The notes below the pieces were generated by a model that saw only the letters and a program-made list of their open reading frames with translations, was not told the origin of the DNA and ran no database searches. This document shows, in pieces, positions 1-8,768 of a stretch of 40,990 bases of DNA; within the stretch, counting starts at the first letter, position 1; every line of letters begins with the position of its first letter. A program made the translations under genes and the position numbers. Source of the DNA: Nitrospiraceae bacterium (GTDB taxonomy: Bacteria > Nitrospirota > Thermodesulfovibrionia > UBA6902); the NCBI GenBank assembly GCA_003599505.1, contig QZKO01000059.1, positions 1-40,990 of the forward strand, written 5' to 3'.

Positions 1-261
1 CGTGTAACCTGAAGTTTTTGCAAGAGAGGCAAGAGTTACCGATAAGTTCCAGGTGCAATCCGTTGAAGACGTGCTGTCGAAAATAACCTTGTCGCCGTTC
101 AGGGGCGCGAGGTTCCCCGACCAGTTATAAGGGTTAGACGCAAAACCATCGGCCCCGCCTCCTGTCCAGGTAACAGTGGCGGCATTGGCGGACAAGGTAA
201 AACCGAACAAAAATATAAGGTATACAAATAAAAAGCATCTTTTATCAATATTGCATTTCAT
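1..261 (-). CDS. secreted surface protein, N-terminal part (cut by window edge)
   Basis: The reading frame opens at an ATG at 261 behind a GGAGAAG ribosome site and stays open for 87 codons to base 1, so the rest lies outside the window. The first ~27 residues form a signal peptide: a short charged start, then a hydrophobic run rich in F, L and V, ending in SANA. The mature part begins TVTWTGGGADGFASNPYNWS, with W-T-G-G-G and N-W-S followed by P-L-N-G-D-K-V-I-F-D. This pattern is common near the N-terminus of repetitive beta-helical or autotransporter-like secreted proteins, where it often recurs. It lies 57 bases downstream of the 319-945 gene on the same strand, so the two are probably co-transcribed. 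Family placement is by motif only; the full-length fold is unknown. Confidence 0.7.
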   Translation of the reverse strand, partial: MKCNIDKRCFLFVYLIFLFGFTLSANAATVTWTGGGADGFASNPYNWSGNLAPLNGDKVIFDSTSSTDCTWNLSVTLASLAKTSGYT

Positions 262-318
262 TTCTTCTCCTTATAAATTCACTTGGGGGGGAATCGCCTG
301 CCATATAATCTTCGATTC

Positions 319-945
319 TTAATTGTTCAACTTGACCCATTCAGTTCCATTGCATCCTTTAAAATCAGGGCTTTCAAACTTGATTGTTCCGGCATTGGCT
401 GGACTGCATTGCGATGCAGTATTTGACACTTTGACCGCACCAGCGACTTCCAGCTTTTCAGCGGGGGCAGCCGTACCTATGCCTACACGTTCGAGGCCGG
501 CGTCTAAATATAAAAGATTATCGTTTACATCTCCGTCAAACTGGACATCAACATCCCAATTATCCTTGTTAAAATGTATGCTGGACAAAGCGGTAAATGA
601 TATATGTGGAGCGCCTTGGGCGACCATAGACATTAAGCCAGCGCTGTCAAGCGATAAATCCCAAACATCGCTATCAGCATTCTCTAACCTGATTTGTGAT
701 CCGCCTGAGGCGTTAGTCGTTAATATCCTGACTTGCGCCATTGCGCCGGAATTTCTAACCAATAATGTATTATTGCCAGCGGGGTATCTCAATAAAGCAG
801 TTCCGCTTTCAACATGCAGAGCGTTTGAAGGGCTTGCCGTCCCTATCCCGACGTTCCCCTCTACAATCAAATCCCCATCTGCTGCAAAAAGATTTGATGC
901 GATAAGTAAAAATCCTACTATTAAAACCAGTACAGTTTGCTTCAT
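319..945 (-). CDS. secreted protein with tail-fibre-like V-G-I-G-T repeats
   Basis: This 208-residue protein has a clear signal peptide (MKQTVLVLIVGFLLIASNLF then AA-D-G). The mature chain contains two copies of a motif of the form V-G-I-G-T-x-x-P-x-x-x-L-x-V, near residues 32-45 and 155-168. That motif is typical of bacterial and phage tail-fibre or surface-stalk proteins, often upstream of S74-type chaperone domains. No S74 domain is present; the chain ends with a Cys-containing segment (A-S-Q-C-S ... K-G-C-N-G) that could form a disulfide. The start at 945 is fixed by a strong AAAGGAGG site eight bases upstream. It is the first gene of a short minus-strand unit with the partial secreted protein at 1-261. 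The role is probably structural or adhesive at the cell surface; this is inference from the repeat type. Confidence 0.7.
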   Translation of the reverse strand: MKQTVLVLIVGFLLIASNLFAADGDLIVEGNVGIGTASPSNALHVESGTALLRYPAGNNTLLVRNSGAMAQVRILTTNASGGSQIRLENADSDVWDLSLDSAGLMSMVAQGAPHISFTALSSIHFNKDNWDVDVQFDGDVNDNLLYLDAGLERVGIGTAAPAEKLEVAGAVKVSNTASQCSPANAGTIKFESPDFKGCNGTEWVKLNN

Positions 946-1002
946 GTTGTCCTCCTTTATTAATTATTAGCCGGTTGCTAAAAAGTATTTTTCGCGCCTT
1001 TT

Positions 1003-1060
1003 GCCGTCATTCCCGCGATAGTGAGAATCTATGGTTCGACAGGCTCACCATGACACCGCT
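1003..1060. repeat. dispersed intergenic repeat-like segment
   Basis: The segment has the form TCATTCCCGCGATAGTGAGA, then ATCTATGG, then TTCGACAGGCTCACCATGAC. Such ATTCCCGC...GGTTCGACAGGCTCACCATGA strings are frequent as non-coding dispersed repeats in environmental bacterial genomes. A related but weaker string (GTCATCCCGGCAGGCCCGGA) occurs near 15941. Recognition is by resemblance only; copy number in this genome cannot be seen here. Confidence 0.35.
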
Positions 1061-1073
1061 TCGGGTCAATGAC

Positions 1074-1109
1074 AAAAAAAGGCATGCCGCTGATTAAAGC
1101 AACATGCCT
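1074..1109 (-). terminator. rho-independent terminator downstream of smc
   Basis: On the minus strand an 11-bp stem (AGGCATGTTGC paired with GCGGCATGCCT, two G-U pairs) closes an 8-base loop and is followed directly by seven T residues. It lies about 240 bases after the smc stop codon, with the TCTG tract in between, and would end smc transcripts before the next minus-strand gene pair. Confidence 0.8.
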
Positions 1110-1140
1110 ATCTCTATTCTCTTCTGCTAAAGTGATTGAT

Positions 1141-1174
<34 letters not shown>

Positions 1175-1351
1175 GCAGGATTGATGCCCGGATTTTCAGT
1201 CCCCATACAGCTTCTCCCTCTCACAAAAAACTGTAATTCCCGAAAACTGGTCTTAAGACGTGATGCGATTTTATACCACAACCGATATGCCGGCTGTCAA
1301 GGAAAATCGTTATTTGCGCGAGTGCGCAAATAGGTTAGGGTGACCGTTTAT

Positions 1352-4300
1352 TTAAACCGTATCCGCCATGTGCATCGAGACGACTTTTGAGGAACCGGGC
1401 TCTTCCATGGTTATGCCGTAGATATAATTGGCGGCTTCCATGGTGCGCCTGTTGTGGGTGATGGTGATGAACTGTATATTCTCCGAAAGTTTCTTGAGCA
1501 GACTAATGAACCTGCCGGTGTTGGACTCATCGAGCGGCGCGTCGACCTCGTCAAGGATGCACTGCGGGGTCGGTTTGATCATAAAGCCCGCGAAAAGGAG
1601 TGAAAGCGCCGTCAACGCCTTTTCACCCCCGGAAAGCAGCATGAGGTTCTGAAGTTTTTTACCGGGGGGCTGCGCCACAATCTCGATGCCGGCATCGAGG
1701 ATGCTTTCCTCCCCTGTAAGGTGCAGCTCCGCCCTCCCCTTGCCGAACAGGGTCGTAAATACCTCTCTGAATTTTTCATTCAAGGCGTTAAACGCCTCCG
1801 TCAGCCTCTGCTGCGTCGTCCTGTTTATCTTCTGTATCGTGTCCTGCAGGGCGTCAATTGACGTCTGGAGGTCGTCACGCTGTTTTGTCAGAAATTCGTA
1901 TCTCGACTTCAGCTCCTCATACTCGTCCAGCGTGCCGAGACTCACGGGTCCTATCTCCTGCAGGCGCTCCCTGAGCCGCGCCAGGTCCTCCTCTTCTTCA
2001 ACCGAAACAGTGTCCGCTATATCCGCCGTCTCAATTTCAAGCGAATAGGTTTTCAGTATGTCCTCCTTCAGATAATTCAGTTTCATCGAGAGCTCCATCT
2101 TTTTCATCCCGGCATGGTTAAGCTCAACCCTTACCGACTCAAGCTCCGCAGACAGGGACTTCTGCTGTTTTTCAATAACCGCGAGCTCCGCGTGTCTTGA
2201 TTCGAGCGTCTCTTCCGCCCCTGAAACTTCATCCCTCAGTTCGCCTGCCGAGATTATTTTGCCTTTTACGGCGTCTTCCTTTTCGCTTATCTCCTGTTCT
2301 TTTAAATGTATGCTTTCTTCGATGGAAGAACGCTCAGCCGCCATGTTTCTCTTCCTGTTCTCTATTTCATGAACAAGATCGTTAAGCCTCCCGAGTTCTT
2401 TTCCGGCTGAAGCTATCTTCTCCCTGATGGACGCGAGGTTGAGTTTTATCTCAGTGAGCCCGGAACGGATTTTTTCAAGGGCTTCCTTCCTGCCGGAGAG
2501 CGTTTCCTGAACATTCATTATGCTCCCCTCGATCTCCAGCTTTTCACTCTCAAGCCTCAGGCGCACTCCGTCCTTCTCCTCAAGCAGTTTCTTCAGGTTG
2601 TCCTTTTCCGCGTAATCATCGGTTATTTCAAGTGATATATATTCATGTTTCTTCCGGAGACGTTCTTTCTCTTCATCCAGGCCTGCCAGCTTCACTTCCA
2701 GCGCGTGGCGGTATTTCTCCTGGCTGAATATCTTCCCATCGGCCGAGATAATATCGTTTTCCAGCGACACGATCTCTTCCCTGTTTGCAGAAACGGCATT
2801 TTCGTCCGCGCTGATCTTCAGCTTCTTTGCGGATATATCCTGTTCAAGCTCCTTTACCATCCTCTTTACTTTAAGCACCTCTTTGCCGCTTCCTCCGAAT
2901 ACCATTCCGGAAGGCTCAAGGACCTCGCCGTTGAGGGTCACAAAATAAAACGGCGCGTCATGGGTTTCCCGCAGAGAGAATGCCGCGCCGAGGTCGTCAA
3001 CCAGCACTACATCATGCAGAAGGGCTTCCGCTATTTTACGGAAATCCTCTTTTACGGTGACAAAATCGCCTGCCTTTCCGATAATGCCGCTGCCTGAAAC
3101 GTCCTTCCGCGCGGGCAGATAAGCCGGAGCGCTGTTAAAGGTTATAAACCCGCTCCGTTTTGACTTCCGCTCGCTGATATGACGCAGGGCCCCCATAATT
3201 TCATTTCTGTCAGTGACGACCGCCGCGTTCAGTTTGTCGCCGAGGACCGCCTCAAGGGCTGTTTCGTACCTCGATGACGTCTCAAAGATGTCGGCCACCT
3301 GGCACAGGGCTTTGACCTTTTCATCAAGCGAGCTCCTCTGCAACTGATCGAGCTCCCTGAGCGATTCAAGTTTCGAAGACATGGCCGCGGCTTCTTCCCT
3401 TTCCCGGTGCAGTGTTTCTTCATTTGCGGAAAGCTCCATTTTCTTCTCCCGCAGTTTATTGAAAAGGGCTTCTTTCACATTTTTTACGGCGACAAGCTCC
3501 TCTTCGGCCCTGAGGCGCTCATTCTGTGCTTCACCGGTTGCGGTGAGCAGGGAAGAAAGGCTGTCTTTAAGCAGGCCGATATCCTGAGAGCTTTTCTCGG
3601 CCTTCCTGCTTATGTTCTCAATGCGCAGAGAGAGCTGGCTCATCTCGTTCTTCAGGGCGCTGGTCTCTTCGGCCTTGCTGAAGAGATCTTTCCTTAGCGT
3701 CTCGAGATCCCGCTCCAGCGCCGTGATCCCGTTTTCGGCTTCAGAGAAGACCACGGTTTTATCCTCCAGCATGGTCCCGAGACTCCCGAGTTCACCGGTC
3801 ATTTCAGCACGGGCTGTTTCCATCTCACGGATAGCCCGGACCGTGTCCTCGCTTTCGGCGGCAAGCTCCCCGTCGCGTCTGAGCAGCGCTTCGGTCCTTT
3901 CCCTGAGGTTGTCACAATCACTTCTGAGCAGCGCTGTCTTCCCTTCGTCTTCAGCAACTTCTTTTTCAATGGAGTACAGTCTCATCTTTATTTCACCGAG
4001 ACGTCTTTCGTCATCAGCGCAAAGACGTTTCTTTTCTTCCATAAGGGCCTCGGTCGCGTGGAGGTTTGTTACAATCCCGGCCTCTTTAACTTTAAAAGCG
4101 TCTTCAGACAGGACAAGACCTGATATTTCATCCCGCAGCGCCTTTGAATCCCTTTTCGCGATGCGCAGCTCGATGTCCTTTATTTCCTCAAGGAGCTTCT
4201 TGTACCGCTCGGCCTTTTTTGCGTGCCTGTCTATAGTGCTTATCTGCCTTTTCACTTCCGCGATGATATCCTGCAGTCTCTGGAGGTTGGACCTCGACGC

Positions 4301-4870
4301 CTCAAGCTTGTTCAGGGCCTCGGTCCTTCTGACTTTATACTTCATAACACCGGCGACTTCTTCGATCAGGAACCTCCTGTCCTGCGGTTTTGAGCTCAGG
4401 ATGTGGTCCATTTTCCCCTGTTCCAGTATCGAATACGCCTTCAGTTCAAGTCCCGTATCGAGGAACATGTTCTTGATGTCCTTGAGCCTGCACTGGACCT
4501 TGTTCATCAGGTACTCGCTTTCGCCGGACCTGTAGAGGCGTCTTGTCACGGAAATTTCACTTATCGCGGTCCTGCTCTCATCACCTGAACCGTTTGAAGA
4601 ATGCCTTGTGATATCCGAAAGCACAAGGGTGACTTCAGCCATCCCCTTTGTCTTCTTTGTCGCGGAGCCTAAAAAGATTACATCCTCCATACTGTCGCCG
4701 CGGAGGCTTTTGGCGCTTTGCTCGCCCAGGACCCACCTGAAGGCGTCGACAACGTTGCTCTTGCCGCAGCCGTTCGGGCCTACGATCGCGGTTATGCCGG
4801 AATGAAAATTAAATACTGTTTTATCGGCAAAAGATTTAAAACCTGTTAATTCCAACCGTTCAACTCTCAT
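1352..4870 (-). CDS. smc: chromosome segregation ATPase SMC
   Basis: A full-length 1172-residue SMC protein, which organises and segregates the chromosome as a homodimer with ScpA/ScpB. The N-terminal head has Walker A G-P-N-G-C-G-K-S at 31-38 within the usual F-K-S-F ... I-V-G-P-N context. Two long coiled-coil arms rich in E, K and L flank a globular hinge around residues 500-660. The C-terminal head carries the ABC signature L-L-S-G-G-E-K-A-L-T-A and Walker B I-L-D-E-V-D-A-P-L-D, followed by the D-loop and switch His (T-I-T-H-N). The ATG at 4870 matches the usual M-x-x-x-x-L-x-L-x-G-F-K-S-F start. It is transcribed divergently from the lpt operon and appears monocistronic, with a terminator near 1074-1109. 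scpA/scpB are not in the window. Confidence 0.97.
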   Translation of the reverse strand: MRVERLELTGFKSFADKTVFNFHSGITAIVGPNGCGKSNVVDAFRWVLGEQSAKSLRGDSMEDVIFLGSATKKTKGMAEVTLVLSDITRHSSNGSGDESRTAISEISVTRRLYRSGESEYLMNKVQCRLKDIKNMFLDTGLELKAYSILEQGKMDHILSSKPQDRRFLIEEVAGVMKYKVRRTEALNKLEASRSNLQRLQDIIAEVKRQISTIDRHAKKAERYKKLLEEIKDIELRIAKRDSKALRDEISGLVLSEDAFKVKEAGIVTNLHATEALMEEKKRLCADDERRLGEIKMRLYSIEKEVAEDEGKTALLRSDCDNLRERTEALLRRDGELAAESEDTVRAIREMETARAEMTGELGSLGTMLEDKTVVFSEAENGITALERDLETLRKDLFSKAEETSALKNEMSQLSLRIENISRKAEKSSQDIGLLKDSLSSLLTATGEAQNERLRAEEELVAVKNVKEALFNKLREKKMELSANEETLHREREEAAAMSSKLESLRELDQLQRSSLDEKVKALCQVADIFETSSRYETALEAVLGDKLNAAVVTDRNEIMGALRHISERKSKRSGFITFNSAPAYLPARKDVSGSGIIGKAGDFVTVKEDFRKIAEALLHDVVLVDDLGAAFSLRETHDAPFYFVTLNGEVLEPSGMVFGGSGKEVLKVKRMVKELEQDISAKKLKISADENAVSANREEIVSLENDIISADGKIFSQEKYRHALEVKLAGLDEEKERLRKKHEYISLEITDDYAEKDNLKKLLEEKDGVRLRLESEKLEIEGSIMNVQETLSGRKEALEKIRSGLTEIKLNLASIREKIASAGKELGRLNDLVHEIENRKRNMAAERSSIEESIHLKEQEISEKEDAVKGKIISAGELRDEVSGAEETLESRHAELAVIEKQQKSLSAELESVRVELNHAGMKKMELSMKLNYLKEDILKTYSLEIETADIADTVSVEEEEDLARLRERLQEIGPVSLGTLDEYEELKSRYEFLTKQRDDLQTSIDALQDTIQKINRTTQQRLTEAFNALNEKFREVFTTLFGKGRAELHLTGEESILDAGIEIVAQPPGKKLQNLMLLSGGEKALTALSLLFAGFMIKPTPQCILDEVDAPLDESNTGRFISLLKKLSENIQFITITHNRRTMEAANYIYGITMEEPGSSKVVSMHMADTV

Positions 4871-5015
4871 AGCGTGTTTCCTCTTTGTTTATTTCTCTAC
4901 ACTCTACTAAATATAGTGAATTCCCTTCCCGACTTCACAAGATGCTGTGTTTTATTCCCGAATAATATACCCCATCAGTCTTTTTCTATCAAGTAATTTA
5001 TTCAGCCCGCCGGAG

Positions 5016-5037
5016 ATATCAGCAATATATCAGCAAT
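5016..5037. repeat. tandem 11-bp repeat upstream of lptC
   Basis: ATATCAGCAAT occurs twice head to tail with no spacer, about one helical turn apart, 46-61 bases before the lptC start. It could be a double binding site for a regulator or chance in an AT-rich promoter region. Confidence 0.4.
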
Positions 5038-5082
5038 ATAGTAGCATTTTTCTTGCCAGAGCCTTTACATGGTATACAGCGT

Positions 5083-5622
5083 ATGATAAACTACCGTATG
5101 ACAAAAAGGAGCAGCATCATAATTTTGTCTGTTTTTCTCGCTGCCGTAATTTTTCTGATCCTGGGCTATTATAAGGGAGAAGTGACAGGGCTGCGGCCTT
5201 CATTCCGGACTTCTTCCATGCAAAATCTGCATTTGACCCACAGGGAAGACAATCAAATCACGTGGGAGCTTTCAGCGCGGGAGGCGCTCTTTCCTACCGG
5301 CTCAAAAGAAATTCTTCTCAGGTCCATGGGGATAAGGATAAACAGGACGCCTGAAATACGTCTTACGGGCGAAACCGCTGTTTATGAGGTTGAAAAAGGT
5401 GAAGTCGCGGTCAATAAGTCTGTTGAAATAAATATAAAAGACACAACGTTCACATCAGACACGCTGAAATGGGACAGCGCAAAAGAATTGCTTACAACAG
5501 AGGACGACGTCAGGTTCAGCGGCAAAAACTTCCTTATTGAGGGAACGGGGTTGACCGCGTCGATAGAGCAGCAGAAAGTGCGCATATTAAAAAATGTCAA
5601 AGCAACTTTTTATCTTATATAG
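5083..5622 (+). CDS. lptC: LPS export periplasmic protein LptC
   Basis: LptC is the single-pass inner-membrane protein that passes lipopolysaccharide from the LptBFG ABC transporter to LptA. The protein has one N-terminal membrane helix (S-I-I-I-L-S-V-F-L-A-A-V-I-F-L-I-L-G) and a beta-rich periplasmic domain with the family pattern W-E-L-S-A-R-E-A ... L-R-S-M-G-I ... L-T-G-E-T-A-V-Y. The middle and end carry the OstA-like alternation V-A-V-N-K-S-V-E-I ... D-T-L-K-W-D ... G-L-T-A. The start is uncertain: ATG 5083 and ATG 5098 both lack a good ribosome site, and an upstream TTG at 5053 is less likely. It overlaps lptA by 29 bases, and gene order gives strong support. Length (~175-180 aa) fits the family. 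Confidence 0.85.
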   Translation: MINYRMTKRSSIIILSVFLAAVIFLILGYYKGEVTGLRPSFRTSSMQNLHLTHREDNQITWELSAREALFPTGSKEILLRSMGIRINRTPEIRLTGETAVYEVEKGEVAVNKSVEINIKDTTFTSDTLKWDSAKELLTTEDDVRFSGKNFLIEGTGLTASIEQQKVRILKNVKATFYLI

Positions 5623-6073
5623 TGTTTTTATAATTTTTTCCGCGACTCTTGTTGAGTCTCCGGCCGCGCCTGCCGGAAAAACCGGGAAAAATCCGGTCGT
5701 GATAACGTCACAGTCCCTTACGGCGGACAATAAAAACAACCTGGCCGTTTTTGAAGGCTCCGTGGTTGCGAAAACAGAAGACATGACAATCTATTCCGAC
5801 CGGATGACGGTATTTTATAATAATTCGGAAAGTACGATCAACAAAATTGAGGCTTCGGGCAATGTAAAAGTGCACAAAAAAGAGCGGGCGATATTCTCCG
5901 ACAGAGCCGTCTACATGAACGATGAAAAGAAAATTATTTTCCAGGGCAACCCGAAAGCCGTTGAAGGAGAGAATGTCATTTCCGGCGCGCAGATAATATT
6001 CTTTCTTCAGGACGACCGCGCAGTCGTGGAAGAAAGCAGGGTTATTCTGCAGAACAGACAGAGGCCGAAATAA
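5594..6073 (+). CDS. lptA: LPS transport periplasmic bridge protein LptA
   Basis: A 159-residue OstA/LptA-family protein with an N-terminal signal peptide (hydrophobic I-L-Y-S-V-F-I-I-F-S, cleavage likely after E-S-P-A-A or nearby). The mature chain shows the repeated beta-jellyroll pattern V-V-I-T-S-Q-S-L-T-A-D ... A-V-F-E-G-S-V-V-A ... I-Y-S-D-R-M-T-V-F-Y. It continues with I-E-A-S-G-N-V-K-V and A-I-F-S-D-R-A-V-Y. LptA polymerises to carry LPS across the periplasm between LptC and the outer-membrane LptD. The start lies inside the end of lptC, and the stop codon shares bases with the lptB start (TAATG), so translation is probably coupled. lptD, lptE, lptF and lptG are not in the window. Confidence 0.92.
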   Translation: MSKQLFILYSVFIIFSATLVESPAAPAGKTGKNPVVITSQSLTADNKNNLAVFEGSVVAKTEDMTIYSDRMTVFYNNSESTINKIEASGNVKVHKKERAIFSDRAVYMNDEKKIIFQGNPKAVEGENVISGAQIIFFLQDDRAVVEESRVILQNRQRPK

Positions 6074-6795
6074 TGCATTCACTCGAGGTCGCCGGACTGA
6101 AGAAGAATTACAACGGCAAACCTGTTGTTTCCGGCATCAGTTTAAATATAAGTTCCGGAGAAGTAGTCGGCCTTCTCGGTCCTAACGGGGCCGGAAAGAC
6201 AACGACATTCTATATGATATTGGGGCTGATAACCCCCGACAGCGGAGAGATATATCTTGATGATGAAAATCTGAACAACGCCCCGATGTACAGGAGGGCC
6301 AGAAAGGGAATCGGTTATCTCCCGCAGGAAGCCTCCGTATTCAGAAAGCTGAAAGTCAGAGACAACATAAAAGCCGTTCTGGAGCTGACGGATGCCGATA
6401 AAAAAACAAGGGAAGAAAAGCTCGACATAATTATGGCGGAGTTCAATCTCTCCCGTATTGCCGGGAGCCTGGGGCATCAGTTGTCCGGCGGTGAACGGCG
6501 CAAAGTGGAGATAGCGAGGGCGATAGCCGTCGACCCTGTATTCATGCTCCTTGACGAGCCGTTCGCGGGGATAGACCCCCTTGCGGTCAATGAATTAAAA
6601 AAAACCCTCAGGCAGCTCGCGGAGAAAGGCATAGGGCTCATTATAACGGACCACAATGTCCGCGAGACCTTATCGATAACGGACAGGGCTTATATCATAA
6701 GCGACGGCAGCATCCTCGCCCACGGGAGGCCGGAGGAGCTCGTTGCCGATGAGCTGGTCAAGAAAAGTTACCTCGGAGAGGAATTCAGACTTTAA
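6073..6795 (+). CDS. lptB: LPS export ABC transporter ATP-binding protein LptB
   Basis: A 240-residue cytoplasmic ATPase that powers LPS extraction by LptFG. Walker A is G-P-N-G-A-G-K-T at 36-43, the signature L-S-G-G-E-R-R-K-V-E-I-A-R-A follows, and Walker B with the catalytic Glu is F-M-L-L-D-E-P-F-A-G-I-D-P. The switch segment L-I-I-T-D-H-N-V-R-E-T-L and the C-terminal V-K-K-S-Y-L-G-E-E-F are hallmarks of LptB rather than other ABC ATPases. Start and stop are each fused to neighbours (TAATG at both ends), placing it firmly in the lpt-rpoN operon. Confidence 0.96.
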   Translation: MHSLEVAGLKKNYNGKPVVSGISLNISSGEVVGLLGPNGAGKTTTFYMILGLITPDSGEIYLDDENLNNAPMYRRARKGIGYLPQEASVFRKLKVRDNIKAVLELTDADKKTREEKLDIIMAEFNLSRIAGSLGHQLSGGERRKVEIARAIAVDPVFMLLDEPFAGIDPLAVNELKKTLRQLAEKGIGLIITDHNVRETLSITDRAYIISDGSILAHGRPEELVADELVKKSYLGEEFRL

Positions 6796-8240
6796 TGGCA
6801 CAGGAACAAAGGCTTGAGCTCAGGCTTTCCCAGAAATTAATCCTCACGCCGCAACTGCAGCAGTCGATCAAGCTCCTGCAGCTTCCGCTCCTTGAGCTCC
6901 TGCAGGACATCAACCAGGAGCTCATGGGCAATCCGCTCCTTGAAGAAAGCGTCGAGCAGGAGCCGGGGGAAAAAACCGAAGCCCCTGAAATGGCGCTTGA
7001 AGAAGAAGCCTTCCGGAAGCCTTCCGACGACAGCGAGGCCCCGCTTGAAAAAATCTTCGGTTTCACAACGGACAACTATTTTGAAGAACGTGAAAGCGAC
7101 GGCAGGGATTTAGGTTATTTCAATGACGGCGCCGAGGAGGTCCAGTCCTATCTTGAGCGCAACAGGAAAAAACCCGATTTATATGAGCACCTCCTGTGGC
7201 AATTAAGACTTACCTCTACCCCTGAGGAGGTCGGAAGGGCGGCGGAGGTAATCATAAACAACCTGAATGAAGACGGGTATCTTAAGGCTTCCCCGGAAGA
7301 AATAGCCGAAACCACAAAGACCGGGATGAAAACCTTTGGGGACGCGCTTTCATTAGTCCAGGAGCTGGACCCGTCGGGCGTAGGCGCCCGCGACCTCCAG
7401 GAATGCCTGCTGCTGCAGTTGAAGCCTTTAAACCTGAAAGGGTCCCTTGTTGAGAGTATCCTCACTGACGGCTTTCAGGAGCTCGAAGGCAAGAAATACA
7501 AACACCTTGCGTCAAAATTCACGACATCAATCGATGACATCTTTGCCGCGGTGAAAATTATCGAAGGGCTCGAGCCGCGTCCCGGAAGAAATTTTTCGAG
7601 CGACGAGCCGGTGCATATTATTCCCGACGTATTCATAGAAGAATCGGACGGGGCATTTTTAATAACACTTAACGACGAGGGCGTCCCCAGGCTCAGACTG
7701 TCCAATTATTACAGGAAGCTCCTTGCAAACAAGAAATCTCTGGGCCCTGAGGAAAAAAAATTCCTTGAAGAGAAACTGCGTTCCGCCATCTGGCTTCTCA
7801 AGAGCCTTGATCAGAGGAACAAGACCATATACAGAGTTACCGAGAGCATCCTCAAGTTTCAGGATGAATTCTTCAGAAAAGGACACAAACATCTCAAACC
7901 GCTTAACCTTAAAGACGTGGCCGAAGATCTGGGTATGCACGAAAGCACGATAAGCAGGGTCACGTCAAATAAATATGTCCAGTGTCCCCAGGGTCTCCTC
8001 GGTTTCAGGTTTTTTTTCAGCAACGCGGTCCCCTCTTCTACCGGAAATATCTCTTCATCGACCGTAAAGGACCTCATCAGAAAGATAGTCTCCGAAGAAA
8101 ACCCCAATGAACCGCTGAATGACAAGAAAATAGTCGATATGTTAAAAGACAAAGGCATAAGCGTCGCGCGCAGGACCGCGGCGAAGTACAGGGAGGAATT
8201 GAAGATCCCATCGCACGCAAAGCGTAAAAAATGGTTCTAA
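6795..8240 (+). CDS. rpoN: RNA polymerase sigma-54 factor RpoN
   Basis: A 481-residue sigma-54 factor, which directs transcription from -24/-12 promoters that need enhancer-binding ATPases. Region I at the N-terminus is the usual glutamine/leucine-rich stretch (S-Q-K-L-I-L-T-P-Q-L-Q-Q-S-I-K-L-L-Q). An acidic region II follows (~45-95), then the core-binding domain and the HTH (L-G-M-H-E-S-T-I-S-R-V-T-S-N-K-Y-V). The RpoN box near the C-terminus reads A-R-R-T-A-A-K-Y-R-E-E-L, with Ala in place of the common Val. The start overlaps the lptB stop. The link lptB-rpoN-hpf is conserved in many diderms. No clear -24/-12 promoter was recognised in the window. Confidence 0.97.
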   Translation: MAQEQRLELRLSQKLILTPQLQQSIKLLQLPLLELLQDINQELMGNPLLEESVEQEPGEKTEAPEMALEEEAFRKPSDDSEAPLEKIFGFTTDNYFEERESDGRDLGYFNDGAEEVQSYLERNRKKPDLYEHLLWQLRLTSTPEEVGRAAEVIINNLNEDGYLKASPEEIAETTKTGMKTFGDALSLVQELDPSGVGARDLQECLLLQLKPLNLKGSLVESILTDGFQELEGKKYKHLASKFTTSIDDIFAAVKIIEGLEPRPGRNFSSDEPVHIIPDVFIEESDGAFLITLNDEGVPRLRLSNYYRKLLANKKSLGPEEKKFLEEKLRSAIWLLKSLDQRNKTIYRVTESILKFQDEFFRKGHKHLKPLNLKDVAEDLGMHESTISRVTSNKYVQCPQGLLGFRFFFSNAVPSSTGNISSSTVKDLIRKIVSEENPNEPLNDKKIVDMLKDKGISVARRTAAKYREELKIPSHAKRKKWF

Positions 8241-8252
8241 AGGAGGAAGAGC

Positions 8253-8768
8253 ATGAATATTATAATCAACTGCAAACACATGGACCTCACAAAGACCCTG
8301 AAAGACTACACGGAAGAAAAGCTGGGCAAGTTCGAAAAATATATCAATAACATTACAGAGGCGGTTGTTACCCTGAGCGTTGAGAAATACAGGCACAAAG
8401 CGGAAGTCCTTCTTAAAGTCAACGGCCTGCTCATCCAGGCGGAAAGCATAACAGACGAGATGTATTCGTCAATTGATGAAGTGACGGACAAGCTTGAGCG
8501 GCAGATTAAAAAATACAAGGAGAAGATCGCTTCCCACAGAAAGAGCAAAAAAGAACCCGCGGCCCCCGCGGCAAGAGAGAAAACCGCTCCCCTTATCATA
8601 AAGAAGAAAACCTTCGACATAAAGCCCATGGGGGTGGAAGAAGCCGCGATGCAGATGGACCTCCTCGACAAGAATTTTTTCGTATTCACAAATTCTTCGT
8701 CCGGAGACATAAACGTCTTATATAAAAGAAAAGACGGCAACCTCGGGCTGATAGAGCCGGTAAAGTGA
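8253..8768 (+). CDS. hpf: ribosome hibernation promoting factor, long form
   Basis: A 171-residue HPF/YfiA-family protein that binds the 30S subunit and silences ribosomes in stationary phase. Residues 1-100 form the beta-alpha-beta-beta-beta-alpha ribosome-binding domain (D-Y-T-E-E-K-L-G-K-F-E-K-Y ... V-E-K-Y-R-H-K-A-E-V). A charged linker (~100-118) leads to the C-terminal dimerisation domain, recognised by F-D-I-K-P-M-G-V-E-E-A-A-M-Q-M and N-V-L-Y-K-R-K-D-G-N-L-G-L-I-E-P. This is the long type that makes 100S ribosomes alone. A good AAAGGAGG site at 8240-8247 fixes the start. The final TGA overlaps the GTG start of rapZ. Confidence 0.94.
   Translation: MNIIINCKHMDLTKTLKDYTEEKLGKFEKYINNITEAVVTLSVEKYRHKAEVLLKVNGLLIQAESITDEMYSSIDEVTDKLERQIKKYKEKIASHRKSKKEPAAPAAREKTAPLIIKKKTFDIKPMGVEEAAMQMDLLDKNFFVFTNSSSGDINVLYKRKDGNLGLIEPVK

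Noticed and set aside
323-970. 215-codon plus-strand open frame
   Set aside because: Lies opposite the secreted G-I-G-T protein, which has a signal peptide and strong ribosome site; no domain seen in the plus frame.
3612-4535. 307-codon plus-strand open frame opposite smc
   Set aside because: Serine-rich shadow of the smc coiled-coil region; no ribosome site, and smc itself is certain on the other strand.
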